Positions 17,319 to 26,145 of a DNA stretch of 64,000 nt are shown piece after piece. The translations under genes were made by a program, and so were the position numbers. Under the pieces are notes generated by a model. It searched no databases. It worked only from the letters and a program-made list of their open reading frames with translations, and had not been told where the DNA came from. Numbering within the stretch: position 1 is the first letter of the stretch; each line of letters begins with the position of its first letter. The stretch comes from Mucilaginibacter aquariorum (GTDB taxonomy: Bacteria > Bacteroidota > Bacteroidia > Sphingobacteriales > Sphingobacteriaceae): assembly GCF_024498135.1 (NCBI RefSeq), contig NZ_JANHOH010000013.1, positions 1 to 64,000 of the forward strand, in the 5' to 3' direction.

Positions 17319-18578
17319 TTAAACCGCCTGTAAATGTTGTTCTTCAACCGCCATTACGTTGTGCCGTTGTTTTAGTTTTTCTTTACGCAAGTAGCGCATA
17401 TGCAGCAGGCCAATAAGCAGGGCGGCAATCCCTTCGCACAAAATAGTATCAGGTGCGCCTATCCATTTAGATACCGAGCCAACTAACAAGCCACCAATTG
17501 GTTGCAGCCCGAAAAAGGCCATAGCGTAAAAGCTTATTACCCGGCCGCGCATTCCGGGTTCTACAGTGGTTTGTATAAGTGTATTGCTTATGGTGATCTG
17601 CGACATCATCCCGAAACCGGCAATGGTAGCAAATACTAAAGCCAGCGGATAAGTATTTTCATGCGAGAACAAAACCAACCCAACCCCAAATATCAGCGTG
17701 TTAATACTAAGGATCTTTTTTAAATTGTTCCCGGCCTTTAACGATGCCAAAAATATTGCCCCGCTAAAAGCGCCAAGGCCAATTACACTATCAATAACCC
17801 CAAATGTAGTGGCATTGCCTTTAAACACCTCGCGGGCGTAGTAGGGTATCAGGGTGCTAAAGGGCAGTACCAGTAAACTAATAAGCCCCAACATTAATAT
17901 CACATAGGAGATAGATGGCGTAGCTTTAAGATATGCAAAGCCCTCTTTTAGTTCGTCGAATACATTTTTTACATGTGCTTTTTTTACGTATTTAGGTAAG
18001 CGCATCATCAATAATGAACCCAATACAGCTATAAAACTTGCCGCGTTTAGCGCGAAACAGGCGCCGTCGCCCCAGTATTCTAATATAAAGCCGGCAATAC
18101 CCGGTCCAATTAAACGCGAAAGGTTTACCATAGATGAATTGAGTGCCAGTGCATTGGGCAGATCCTTCTTATCTTCGATCATTTCGTACACCAGCGATTG
18201 CCGTGCCGGGACATCAAATGCATTTATAACTCCCAGCACCGCGCTTAGCGTCAATATTTCCCAAACGGCATAGTGTTTTAGTAATATCAATATCGCTAAC
18301 AGGCTTGCCTGTAGCATAGATGCTACCTGCGTGGTAAGCAATACCCGGTAACGGTTGTATCTGTCTGATACTACTCCTCCAAAAAGTGACAATAAAAACG
18401 ACGGAAATTGGCCGGCGAAAAGCGTGAGGCCCAGCATAAAGGTAGAGTGCGTAAGGGTGTAAATTACCCAGCTTACGGCTGTTCTTTGCATCCAGGTACC
18501 AATTAGGGAAATGGACTGCCCGGCAAAATATAAACGATAATTACGGCTGTGGAATGCTTTAAAGGTGGTGATATTCAT
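17319..18578 (-). CDS. MFS transporter (EntS/MFS_3-like exporter)
   Basis: I place the start at the ATG at 18578 (MNITTFKAFHSRNYRLYFAGQ), since the upstream alternative is a TTG. The 419-residue product has 12 hydrophobic segments and MFS signatures GGVVSDRYNRYRVLL (loop 2-3) and the FDVPARQSLVYEMIEDKKDLPNALALNS region characteristic of the enterobactin-exporter (EntS)-like branch. It probably exports a small molecule, such as a siderophore or drug; no siderophore genes are nearby. The C-terminus is basic (MRYLRKEKLKQRHN). Confidence 0.85.
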   Translation of the reverse strand: MNITTFKAFHSRNYRLYFAGQSISLIGTWMQRTAVSWVIYTLTHSTFMLGLTLFAGQFPSFLLSLFGGVVSDRYNRYRVLLTTQVASMLQASLLAILILLKHYAVWEILTLSAVLGVINAFDVPARQSLVYEMIEDKKDLPNALALNSSMVNLSRLIGPGIAGFILEYWGDGACFALNAASFIAVLGSLLMMRLPKYVKKAHVKNVFDELKEGFAYLKATPSISYVILMLGLISLLVLPFSTLIPYYAREVFKGNATTFGVIDSVIGLGAFSGAIFLASLKAGNNLKKILSINTLIFGVGLVLFSHENTYPLALVFATIAGFGMMSQITISNTLIQTTVEPGMRGRVISFYAMAFFGLQPIGGLLVGSVSKWIGAPDTILCEGIAALLIGLLHMRYLRKEKLKQRHNVMAVEEQHLQAV

Positions 18579-18783
18579 TGTATACTTAATCAACGACAAA
18601 AATTGATCTGGAATTGTTTTTTTAACCCTTTATAATAATTAAATTACGGTATCCTGTCATTAATAGGTCAAACATCACCTATTTTCTTAGTTTTCGTTCT
18701 TAAATAGGTGGAAAACACCCTTTATGCATATTAATTAATGTATTAATTTCGTTTATTGCGTATGTTGGTAGCTTAACCCGAAT

Positions 18784-21700
18784 ATGACTCCCGCCGAAAA
18801 TTATGATTTGTTGATAGAAAAGATCAACACCTTCATCCGTAAGTATCATTATAATAACCTGCTACGCGGGCTGATATTTTTGGGCGCGGGCCTATTTTCG
18901 GCTTATGTTGTGATTGCGCTGGGTGAGTATTTTGGCAATTTTAATACCCTGCTGCGTACCATTCTTTTTTACTTTTTCATTGTACTTAATTTAGGGCTGA
19001 TTGTTTGGCTGGTTTTGCCACCGCTTTTGGCGCAACTAAAATTGGGTAAAACCTTAACACATGACCAGGCAGCAGAAATTATTGGCCGGCACTTCACCGA
19101 TGTGCACGATAAGCTGCTGAACACCCTGCAATTAAAAAAACAAGTCACCGAGAACGCTGAACACCGCGAACTGATAGAGGCCAGCATCAACCAAAAAATA
19201 GAAACATTAAGGCCTGTAAGTTTTCCATCGGCTGTAAACATTCGCGAGAATAGTAAATACCTGAAGTGGGTTATCCCGCCCGCAGCCATTATTTGCATTA
19301 TTGCTTTCGCGGCGCCATCGGTGCTAACAGAAAGCACCAAAAGGCTCATTCGCCATAACGAATATTTTGCACCGGTCGCACCTTTCCAGTTTGTGCTGCT
19401 AAACAAAAATCTGTCTGCAGTGCAGGGCGAAGATTACAAGCTTGATTTGAAATTAACCGGCGATAAGTTACCCGGTGATGTTTATGTAGAAACAGCCAAC
19501 ACCACCTTTAAACTTGATAAAGATAATATCAGCAGGTTCCATTACCTGTTTAACAATTTGCAGCAAAATACAACGTTCCGGCTGTCTGGCAATGGATTTA
19601 AATCTGTGCCCTACCAGATAAAAGTTAACCTTAAACCCGTTCTGTTGCACTTTGATGCCGAACTGAATTATCCTGCCTATCTCCACAAAAAAAATGAAAC
19701 GGTAGCTAATGCCGGCGACTTAACCCTACCCGCAGGAACTACTGTTAACTGGAAATTTCACACACAAAATGCTACGGCACTCCTGTTTAAAATAGATGGC
19801 AGTAATAAAACGATCCAACCATCAAATAACGACTTGTTCGAGCATCGGGAAAGGATCCTAAAAAATACGGCTTATAATGTTAGTCCGCTGAATAACGCGG
19901 TTAAGCGCAGCGATTCGGCCAGTTACCGTATTAATGTGATTGACGATGAAGCCCCATCTATTGAGGTACAGGAAAAACCCGATTCGGTAAGCATGAAAGC
20001 CTTTTACTTTAACGGCCGGATACAGGACGATCATGGTTTTTCATCGCTAACATTCCATTACAAAACCGTTGGTAAGGGCGCCGAGCGGTCGGTTACCAAA
20101 GCGGTAAAGGCAGACCTGGCAGCTACGCAAACAGATTTCTTTTATTTTTGGAATTTGAAAGAACTTGGCATAAAACCCGGCGACGCGGTTGTTTATTATT
20201 TTGAAGTTGCAGATAACGATGGTGTTGCCGGCCCTAAAACAGCACGCACACCCGAGCGTACATTAAACCTGCCGGATGCAGCCCAATTAGCCGAAGAATT
20301 AAACGCGGGTTCGCAGGCGGTAAAAGAAAAAATGCAGTCGGCGGTGAAACTGGCCGCGCAGGTAGAGAAAAGCGCGCAAAAGTTAAATCAGTCATTGTTA
20401 GATAAAAACAATCTTTCTTTCGATGAGAAAAAACAGGTAGAAGAGCTGCTGCAAAAACGCAAGGACCTGGAAGATCTGGTAAAAGAGATACAAGACGATA
20501 ATAAAAAGAACCTATACAACCGGCAAGAAAACCAAAAGCAGACACAGGAACTGATGGATCTGCAGAAGCAAATAGAAAACCTGTTCAACAACGTGCTGGA
20601 TGATAAAACCAAAGAATTGCTCCAAAAACTGCAGCAGTTACTACAAGAAAATCAAAAAGATAGCACCCGCGATGAGTTGTCTAAAATGCAAATGGACAAT
20701 AAATCGTTAAAGAAAGAACTTGACCGGATCCTGGAATTATACAAGAAGCTTGATTTTGAACAAAAGCTTAATCAAAACATTAACCAGCTTAACCAATTGG
20801 CCGACGATCAGAAAAAGCTGGCCGACCAAACCCAAAAAGCGGGCAATAGCGATAAGGACCTGCAACAGCAGCAAAAACTTAACGAGCAATTTGATAACAT
20901 CAAAAAATCGTTAGATGACCTGCAGAAAGAAAACGAGAAGAACGGCGACAAGCAGGATTTTAAAAACCCGGAGAGCGAGAAAAAAGCCATTGACGAACAG
21001 ATGGATAAAAGCTCGGATGCGTTGAAAAAGAATGAACGCCAGCAGGCCTCAAAATCGCAGCAGCAGGCAGCAAAACAAATGAAGCAGCTTGCAGATAAAA
21101 TGCAAAGCGATGAGGCCGAAGGGCAGGAAAGCCAAAACGCTGTTGATGCACGCCAATTACGCGAGCTATTAAAATCGCTTGTCAACAGCTCCTTTACACA
21201 AGAAAAAATCATGCAATCGTTGCGGACCACCAACCCAGCCGACCCTGCTTATGTAACTTTGGCGCAAAAGCAAAAAGATGTTAAGGATAATTTGAAAACC
21301 GCCGAGGATAGCTTATATTCGTTAAGCCGCCGCATCCCACAGATACAATCTACTGTTAACAAAGAAATTACCGGCATTAACGAACAAATTGACCAGGCAC
21401 TGGAAAACTTGGGCGAGCGTAAAACCGCAGAAGCCAACCGAAACCAACAATTTGCCATGACCAGCATGAATAACCTGGCACTGATGTTGAGTGAAGCGTT
21501 GGATCAATTGCAAAAGCAGCAAAATAAAAGCGGTAAAGGCAAGGGCAAACAACCTTCTTTATCGCAATTGAGCAAAATGCAGCAGCAATTGAACCAGAAT
21601 ATGCAAAAGGCGCGCGATCAGATGCAAAAAATGGGCAACCCTCAACAAGGGAAGAGCGGCCAGCAGGGAATGAGCGAGCAATTTGCCAAAATGGCACGCG

Positions 21701-22098
21701 AGCAGCAAATGATAAGGCAATCGTTACAGCAAATAAATAAGGAAAATAATAAAGATGGGACCAATGGTTTGGGCAATTTGGATAAAATTTCAAAAGAAAT
21801 GGAACAAACTGAAAACGATCTCGTAAACAAGAAAATCACAAATGAAGCGTTAAAACGTCAGCAGCAAATACAAACACGTTTACTGGAGGCGGAAAAAGCG
21901 GAACAGGAGAGAGAGCAGGACCAAAAGAGGGAAAGCCGCGCAGCAAGCAATATGCCGCCCGGATATATTAAAGCTTTGCAAAATTACGAACAGGTTAAAA
22001 CAAAGCAAACGGAACAGATTAGAACAGTACCTGCGACAATTAACTTGTATTATAAGCAAAAAATTAAAAACTACTTTGATCAACTTAATGGAAAATGA
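18784..22098 (+). CDS. DUF4175 giant membrane-anchored coiled-coil protein
   Basis: 1104 residues. Three transmembrane segments (about 29-50, 57-82 and 160-181) lie in the N-terminal 190 residues. Residues 200-500 are extracytoplasmic and strand-rich. From about 500 to 1070 the sequence is a very long Gln/Lys/Glu-rich coiled coil (for example LQQQQKLNEQFDNIKKSLDDL, ASKSQQQAAKQMKQLADKM). This is the architecture of DUF4175 proteins found across Bacteroidota and Alphaproteobacteria; function is unknown, with an envelope-spanning or scaffold role inferred. Its stop overlaps the start of the RsbW-like ATPase gene, which in turn overlaps ybeY, implying tight translational coupling of three unlike proteins. 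Confidence 0.82.
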   Translation: MTPAENYDLLIEKINTFIRKYHYNNLLRGLIFLGAGLFSAYVVIALGEYFGNFNTLLRTILFYFFIVLNLGLIVWLVLPPLLAQLKLGKTLTHDQAAEIIGRHFTDVHDKLLNTLQLKKQVTENAEHRELIEASINQKIETLRPVSFPSAVNIRENSKYLKWVIPPAAIICIIAFAAPSVLTESTKRLIRHNEYFAPVAPFQFVLLNKNLSAVQGEDYKLDLKLTGDKLPGDVYVETANTTFKLDKDNISRFHYLFNNLQQNTTFRLSGNGFKSVPYQIKVNLKPVLLHFDAELNYPAYLHKKNETVANAGDLTLPAGTTVNWKFHTQNATALLFKIDGSNKTIQPSNNDLFEHRERILKNTAYNVSPLNNAVKRSDSASYRINVIDDEAPSIEVQEKPDSVSMKAFYFNGRIQDDHGFSSLTFHYKTVGKGAERSVTKAVKADLAATQTDFFYFWNLKELGIKPGDAVVYYFEVADNDGVAGPKTARTPERTLNLPDAAQLAEELNAGSQAVKEKMQSAVKLAAQVEKSAQKLNQSLLDKNNLSFDEKKQVEELLQKRKDLEDLVKEIQDDNKKNLYNRQENQKQTQELMDLQKQIENLFNNVLDDKTKELLQKLQQLLQENQKDSTRDELSKMQMDNKSLKKELDRILELYKKLDFEQKLNQNINQLNQLADDQKKLADQTQKAGNSDKDLQQQQKLNEQFDNIKKSLDDLQKENEKNGDKQDFKNPESEKKAIDEQMDKSSDALKKNERQQASKSQQQAAKQMKQLADKMQSDEAEGQESQNAVDARQLRELLKSLVNSSFTQEKIMQSLRTTNPADPAYVTLAQKQKDVKDNLKTAEDSLYSLSRRIPQIQSTVNKEITGINEQIDQALENLGERKTAEANRNQQFAMTSMNNLALMLSEALDQLQKQQNKSGKGKGKQPSLSQLSKMQQQLNQNMQKARDQMQKMGNPQQGKSGQQGMSEQFAKMAREQQMIRQSLQQINKENNKDGTNGLGNLDKISKEMEQTENDLVNKKITNEALKRQQQIQTRLLEAEKAEQEREQDQKRESRAASNMPPGYIKALQNYEQVKTKQTEQIRTVPATINLYYKQKIKNYFDQLNGK

Positions 22099-22519
22099 TA
22101 TGGAACAGGCAAATGTTCATACCGAACTTTATACATTACAACTTCCCTCAAAGCGCGAAAGCATTACACTGCTGGAGGCCCTGATAGAAGAAGTAGCGGA
22201 TAAATATCAGGTTAGCGAGGACACCTTTGCCAACATGATGACCTGCCTTAACGAGGCGGTTATAAACGCTATAATCCACGGTAATAAATTAGACCCCAAT
22301 AAAACAGTTTTTGTTAATGTTGAAGTTGACGGTAAACGTATTATCTGGACTGTTGCCGATGAAGGCCCGGGTTTCGATTATAATAACCTTGCAGACCCTA
22401 CAGCGGCCGACCGGTTGGAAGAACTGACTGGCCGCGGTGTGTTTATTTTGAAACACCTTGCAGACCAATGTATATTTAACACAAGCGGAAACCAGGTTGA
22501 ACTACATTTTAAGATATAA
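22088..22519 (+). CDS. RsbW-like serine kinase / anti-sigma ATP-binding protein
   Basis: The ATG at 22088 overlaps the preceding gene by 11 bases; a second in-frame ATG at 22100 is possible. The 143-residue product is a single HATPase domain of the RsbW/SpoIIAB type: the N box MTCLNEAVINAIIHGNKL, the G1 box VADEGPGFDYNNL and G2-like LTGRGVFILKHLAD. Such proteins bind partner sigma factors or antagonists and phosphorylate the latter on serine. No sigma factor or STAS antagonist gene is adjacent, so its partner is not evident. Confidence 0.85.
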   Translation: MENDMEQANVHTELYTLQLPSKRESITLLEALIEEVADKYQVSEDTFANMMTCLNEAVINAIIHGNKLDPNKTVFVNVEVDGKRIIWTVADEGPGFDYNNLADPTAADRLEELTGRGVFILKHLADQCIFNTSGNQVELHFKI

Positions 22520-22944
22520 TGCCCGCCATAACTTTTCACGAGGAGGACATTAGCTATAAATTAAAGAACAAAACTGCGGTACGCAAATGGATAACCGATA
22601 CCATTGTTGCCGAGGGTTATAAGCTGAGTGAACTTACCTATATTTTTTGCACTGACGAATATTTGCTCCAGATAAACAAGCAATATCTGGATCATGATAC
22701 CTATACCGATATCATCACTTTCGATAATTCGGAGGAAGATGGAGTAATTGTTGGCGATATTTTTATTTCTATAGAGCGCATTCGCGAAAACGCAGGTAAA
22801 TTTAATGTTACAGAGGCGCATGAGCTGCACCGGGTTTTGATACATGGTGCGCTTCATTTACTGGGATATAAGGATAAATCGCCTGCTGATAAGAAAAAAA
22901 TGACGCTGAAAGAAGATTTCTATTTGGATAAAAGAGGTTTTTAA
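22519..22944 (+). CDS. ybeY: Endoribonuclease YbeY (rRNA maturation factor)
   Basis: A 141-residue protein matching YbeY: ITFDNSEEDGVIVGDIFISIERIRENA followed by the metal motif HRVLIHGALHLLGYKDKSPADKKKM. YbeY is a zinc-dependent RNase acting in 16S rRNA 3' processing and ribosome quality control. In the canonical motif H-x3-H-x5-H the third ligand is His; here the third position is Asp (GYKD). I recall this as common in Bacteroidota rather than a defect. The start ATG overlaps the stop of the ATPase gene by one base (TAATG). Confidence 0.93.
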   Translation: MPAITFHEEDISYKLKNKTAVRKWITDTIVAEGYKLSELTYIFCTDEYLLQINKQYLDHDTYTDIITFDNSEEDGVIVGDIFISIERIRENAGKFNVTEAHELHRVLIHGALHLLGYKDKSPADKKKMTLKEDFYLDKRGF

Positions 22945-22990
22945 TCCCTAATTTTACCTTATAAATTATTCATCTCCAATTTTTTAAAAC

Positions 22991-23506
22991 ATGAAATTAC
23001 TTACGCTAATATGCGCTATGATGTTTATTACATCAGCGCCCTCATCGGTTTATACCTTTAAGCTGAAAACTATCGATGGCAAAGCCTTTTCGCTGGCAAA
23101 GTACAAAGGCAAAAAACTTTTGATCGTTAATACGGCTTCAAAATGTGGCTTTACTCCACAATATGCCGAACTGCAGAAACTGGCAGATCAATATAAAGAC
23201 AAAGTTGTTGTTGTTGGTTTCCCGGCGAATAACTTTGGCGGCCAGGAGCCGGGTACAAACAGCGAGGTTAAAGAGTTTTGCCAGAAAAATTTTGGTGTTA
23301 CCTTCCCGCTAAGCTCAAAGGTGAGTGTAAAAGGTGATGATATCGATCCATTATTTCAATATCTTACAACAGAGCCTAACCCTGATTTTACAGGCGAGAT
23401 CAAATGGAACTTTGAAAAATTTCTGATAGATGAGAACGGCAAACTGATACATCGCTATCGCTCAACCGTTAAACCACTATCTGACGAGATAACAAAAGCA
23501 TTATAA
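22991..23506 (+). CDS. Secreted glutathione peroxidase family protein (Cys type)
   Basis: 171 residues with a probable signal peptide (MKLLTLICAMMFITSAPSSV). The glutathione/thioredoxin peroxidase fold is shown by VNTASKCGFTPQYAELQKL, with the peroxidatic Cys rather than selenocysteine, by FPANNFGGQEPGTN with the conserved Gln, and by IKWNFEKFLIDENG with the conserved Trp and Asn. Most bacterial Cys-type members use thioredoxin. An exported version would detoxify peroxides in the periplasm, provided the signal is real. A strong terminator follows. Confidence 0.9.
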   Translation: MKLLTLICAMMFITSAPSSVYTFKLKTIDGKAFSLAKYKGKKLLIVNTASKCGFTPQYAELQKLADQYKDKVVVVGFPANNFGGQEPGTNSEVKEFCQKNFGVTFPLSSKVSVKGDDIDPLFQYLTTEPNPDFTGEIKWNFEKFLIDENGKLIHRYRSTVKPLSDEITKAL

Positions 23507-23507
23507 T

Positions 23508-23538
23508 AAAAAGGGGGTTGAAATTCAGCCCCTTTTTT
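23508..23538 (+). terminator. Rho-independent terminator after glutathione peroxidase
   Basis: A stem of nine bases (23508-23516 with 23529-23537) pairs AAAAAGGGG with CCCCTTTTT around a 12-base loop and ends in a T-run. Confidence 0.8.
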
Positions 23539-23554
23539 ATTGGTATTACCCCAA

Positions 23555-23680
23555 TGTCATTTCGAACGATAGTGAGAAACCCTGTTCAAAGCGGCCCATA
23601 TGCTTGTAGACCTGCTTAATGAAACAAGATTTCTCTTCGCCCCAACGCTCTTTCCCGCACATATGCTCATCGAAATGACA
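23555..23680. repeat. MITE-like element with 11-base terminal inverted repeats
   Basis: TGTCATTTCGA at 23555-23565 is the exact reverse complement of 23670-23680. Inside, an imperfect inner inverted repeat (around 23574-23586 and 23622-23634, GAGAAACCCTGTT versus AACAAGATTTCTC) continues the symmetry. The 126-base element has no coding capacity. Its ends resemble the widely dispersed intergenic repeats of Sphingobacteriaceae genomes. Confidence 0.55.
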
Positions 23681-23710
23681 TGGTGGGAGAGGTGGAAACT
23701 GTAGTATAGT

Positions 23711-24505
23711 CTAATTGTCTTCCTTCTTCTTAGCGGCCTCCTTTGCTGCTTTCTCTTTCGCCTCCTGGATCTTTTCCTGAGCTTTTTTGATCGAATCTTG
23801 TTTTGCTTTGGCCGCTTTCTTTTTCTTATTGAAGAACCCCTTTAATAAAAAGTTGCTTTGCGCCGCTTTCAGGTCTTCGTTTAGGGTGGCTGTAGTGGCA
23901 TGTACGCCCTTCATGGTTGTGTTGGCCTGCCTAACCGTGCCTTCCAGGTCTTTTGCTATCTTATCATTGTTTAACAATCGCCCAATGCTTCCTTTACCGC
24001 TATTAACCTTTGCCACAATTTGCGATAGGTCGGTAGTCAGGGTCTCCGCATTATCTGCAATGCGGGTTAGTTTGGTTATGATCTTATCTACATCAACCGG
24101 GTTAACAGATCCCAGCTCGTTGCCTTCATCAACTTCTTTGTTGCTTTTAATACCTCCGGGCGCTATAACAATCAGTTTATCACCCATTAAGCCATCACTA
24201 CCAATGCTCATTTTCGAATCGGTTTTAATGAATCTCTTAACAGAATTATTAAGAGTAAGATCAACACGTACCGAGCTATCGGTAACTATGTTTATGGCAT
24301 CAACCACACCCACATTTATACCGGCAAAACGTACATTGTTACCAACAGTAAGTCCGTTTACGTTCTTAAATGTGCCATAAACCCTAAAGGTAGAACTGAA
24401 AAGGCTTTTTTGATTGCCTATATAAAATACAGCCAGAAACAGCACCAATAACCCAATTACGGTAAATGCGCCTATTTTTATTTTTTGTGCTGATGTGGTT
24501 TTCAT
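23711..24505 (-). CDS. mlaD: MlaD-family MCE protein (lipid transport substrate-binding)
   Basis: 264 residues. One N-terminal transmembrane helix (GAFTVIGLLVLFLAVFYIG) is followed by an MCE domain (FRVYGTFKNVNGLTVGNNVRFAGINVGVVDAI ... GDKLIVIAPGG). Residues 135-215 are a helical needle, and the C-terminus is strongly basic and Lys/Ala/Glu-rich. It is the periplasmic lipid-binding ring of an Mla-type ABC transporter moving phospholipids between membranes. The start overlaps the ATPase gene by four bases (ATGA). No MlaB or MlaC genes are present here, as usual in this phylum. Confidence 0.9.
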   Translation of the reverse strand: MKTTSAQKIKIGAFTVIGLLVLFLAVFYIGNQKSLFSSTFRVYGTFKNVNGLTVGNNVRFAGINVGVVDAINIVTDSSVRVDLTLNNSVKRFIKTDSKMSIGSDGLMGDKLIVIAPGGIKSNKEVDEGNELGSVNPVDVDKIITKLTRIADNAETLTTDLSQIVAKVNSGKGSIGRLLNNDKIAKDLEGTVRQANTTMKGVHATTATLNEDLKAAQSNFLLKGFFNKKKKAAKAKQDSIKKAQEKIQEAKEKAAKEAAKKKEDN

Positions 24506-25287
24506 GTTGTTTCGTTAAAAAATGATCTTACCAATGTATCTTCCGAATTTTTCAGCTCATCAAACGAGCCCTCGGCTATATATGTTCCCTCATTCATGAT
24601 CACAACACGGTCGGCAGTAATTTTTGCGCATTCCATATCGTGGGTAATTATGATGGATGATGTTTTATGCTTCTTTTGCATCTCCAGGATCAACTCACTT
24701 ATCTCGCGTGATGTGATAGGGTCAAGCCCGGTGGTAGGCTCATCATAAAGCATTATTTCGGGCCTTACGATCATTGTACGTGCCAATCCCGCCCGTTTAC
24801 GCATCCCTCCGGAGAGATCTGAGGGCATTTTATCTATCGCGTCAAGCAAACCAACACCATCAAGCACATCTTCAATACGTTTATCAATCTCGGCCTGGTC
24901 GGTCAGTTTTAAAACCCTTGTAAGCGGAAATTCAAGATTATCCCTAACGGTCATAGAATCGTACAATGCCCCGCCCTGAAACAGGAAGCCAACCTTTGTG
25001 CGCAGTTCTTTCAATTCATCGGCATCCATTTCGCCCACATCATCGCCAAACACCTTTACGATCCCTTTGTCCGGTATAAGCAGTCCAACAATGCATTGTA
25101 TGGTAACTGATTTGCCCTGGCCAGATTTACCTAAAATAACCACATTTTCGCCCCGTTTTAGCTTCAGGGAGATATCTTTTAGTACCTCGTTATTACCAAA
25201 CGACTTACTGATATGGTCGATATCAACCACCACCTCGTTTTTAAGGGCTTGCTTATTTTCTTTGGTATGTTTTGTTGCTGTTTCCAT
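24502..25287 (-). CDS. mlaF: ABC transporter ATPase of Mla lipid system
   Basis: 261-residue ABC ATPase: Walker A GKSGQGKS, Q-loop LFQGGALYDSMTV, signature LSGGMRKRAGLART, Walker B IMLYDEPTTGLDP and switch His in IIITHDME. The phrase SGGMRKRAGLARTMI and the DPITSREISELI region are typical of MlaF/Ttg2A ATPases. It energises lipid transport through the MlaE permease. The gene lies three bases after mlaE and overlaps mlaD. Confidence 0.93.
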   Translation of the reverse strand: METATKHTKENKQALKNEVVVDIDHISKSFGNNEVLKDISLKLKRGENVVILGKSGQGKSVTIQCIVGLLIPDKGIVKVFGDDVGEMDADELKELRTKVGFLFQGGALYDSMTVRDNLEFPLTRVLKLTDQAEIDKRIEDVLDGVGLLDAIDKMPSDLSGGMRKRAGLARTMIVRPEIMLYDEPTTGLDPITSREISELILEMQKKHKTSSIIITHDMECAKITADRVVIMNEGTYIAEGSFDELKNSEDTLVRSFFNETT

Positions 25288-25290
25288 AGT

Positions 25291-26067
25291 TTACCTGTAA
25301 AATAATAAGCTGGTGATTTGCACCGCAACCGCATCAATAACAAAGATCCATAAGGAAGCGGTTACCACTGCCGAATTTGCCGCGAGGCCTACGCTTTCGG
25401 TGCCTTTATTAGAATTATACCCCTTATAACACCCTACAAAGCCAATGGCAAAGCCAAAAAATACTGTTTTAATAAGTGCCGGGAAAAGGTCTATAAACTC
25501 AAGCGAGGCAATACATTTGTGAAAATAGAGCGAGAAGGAGATATCATCGGTAAAGTTTAATGCCAGATATCCTCCAAAAAGGCCTATAGCATCGCCTATA
25601 ACTGTGAGTAAAGGGATCATTAGGCTGGTTGCCAAAATACGGGTAACCACCAGGTATTGCAGCGGATTTGCCCCGGATACTTCCATGGCGTCAATCTGTT
25701 CGGTAACCTTCATACTGCCCAGTTCGGCACCAATGCCCGATGCTACCTTACCGGCACAAATAATGGCTATAATAACCGGCCCAATCTCGCGGACAAAAGA
25801 TACCGCGAGTGTTTTTGGCAGGATGCTTTCGGCACCCATTTCTAACATAGCTGGCCTTAACTGCAAAATAAGCACCATCCCCATAATAAAGGAGGTGATG
25901 CCTACCAGCATCATAGAACGGTAACCAATTTCGTAACACTGGCGCACAAACTCCGACCACTCAAAACCGCCCCTAAAAATGTTGCGGGAAAAGTTTTTGA
26001 AGAACACCCCTTGCTCACCAATGCCCTCCAGCCATCTTTTATATCCGGTAATTACTTGCTCTGCCAT
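25291..26067 (-). CDS. mlaE: ABC transporter permease of Mla lipid system
   Basis: 258 residues with five to six membrane segments and the MlaE motifs RQCYEIGYRSMMLVGITSFIMGMVL, REIGPVIIAIICAGKVASGIGAELGSMKVTEQIDAMEVSGANPLQYLVVTR and GFVGCYKGYNSNKGTESVGLAANSAVV. The E-Q-I-D-A-M-E coupling segment contacts the ATPase. It is the first gene of the mlaE-mlaF-mlaD operon on the minus strand. The direction of phospholipid transport cannot be deduced from sequence. Confidence 0.93.
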   Translation of the reverse strand: MAEQVITGYKRWLEGIGEQGVFFKNFSRNIFRGGFEWSEFVRQCYEIGYRSMMLVGITSFIMGMVLILQLRPAMLEMGAESILPKTLAVSFVREIGPVIIAIICAGKVASGIGAELGSMKVTEQIDAMEVSGANPLQYLVVTRILATSLMIPLLTVIGDAIGLFGGYLALNFTDDISFSLYFHKCIASLEFIDLFPALIKTVFFGFAIGFVGCYKGYNSNKGTESVGLAANSAVVTASLWIFVIDAVAVQITSLLFYR

Positions 26068-26145
26068 AAGTTTCTTATTACTTGCCAGTTATAAACAAAC
26101 TATTGGCCAAATGTTTTGGCTACCAAAATATCATATTGGCTCAGG

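Noticed and set aside
20808..21233. Minus-strand open frames across the DUF4175 gene
   Set aside because: The Ser/Cys/Phe-rich products mirror the Gln/Lys-rich coiled coil of the real gene in antisense; no independent support.
23711..26067. Considering the ABC operon a Mammalian-cell-entry virulence system
   Set aside because: The three-gene MlaE-MlaF-MlaD arrangement is the usual Bacteroidota phospholipid transport system; nothing else suggests a virulence role.
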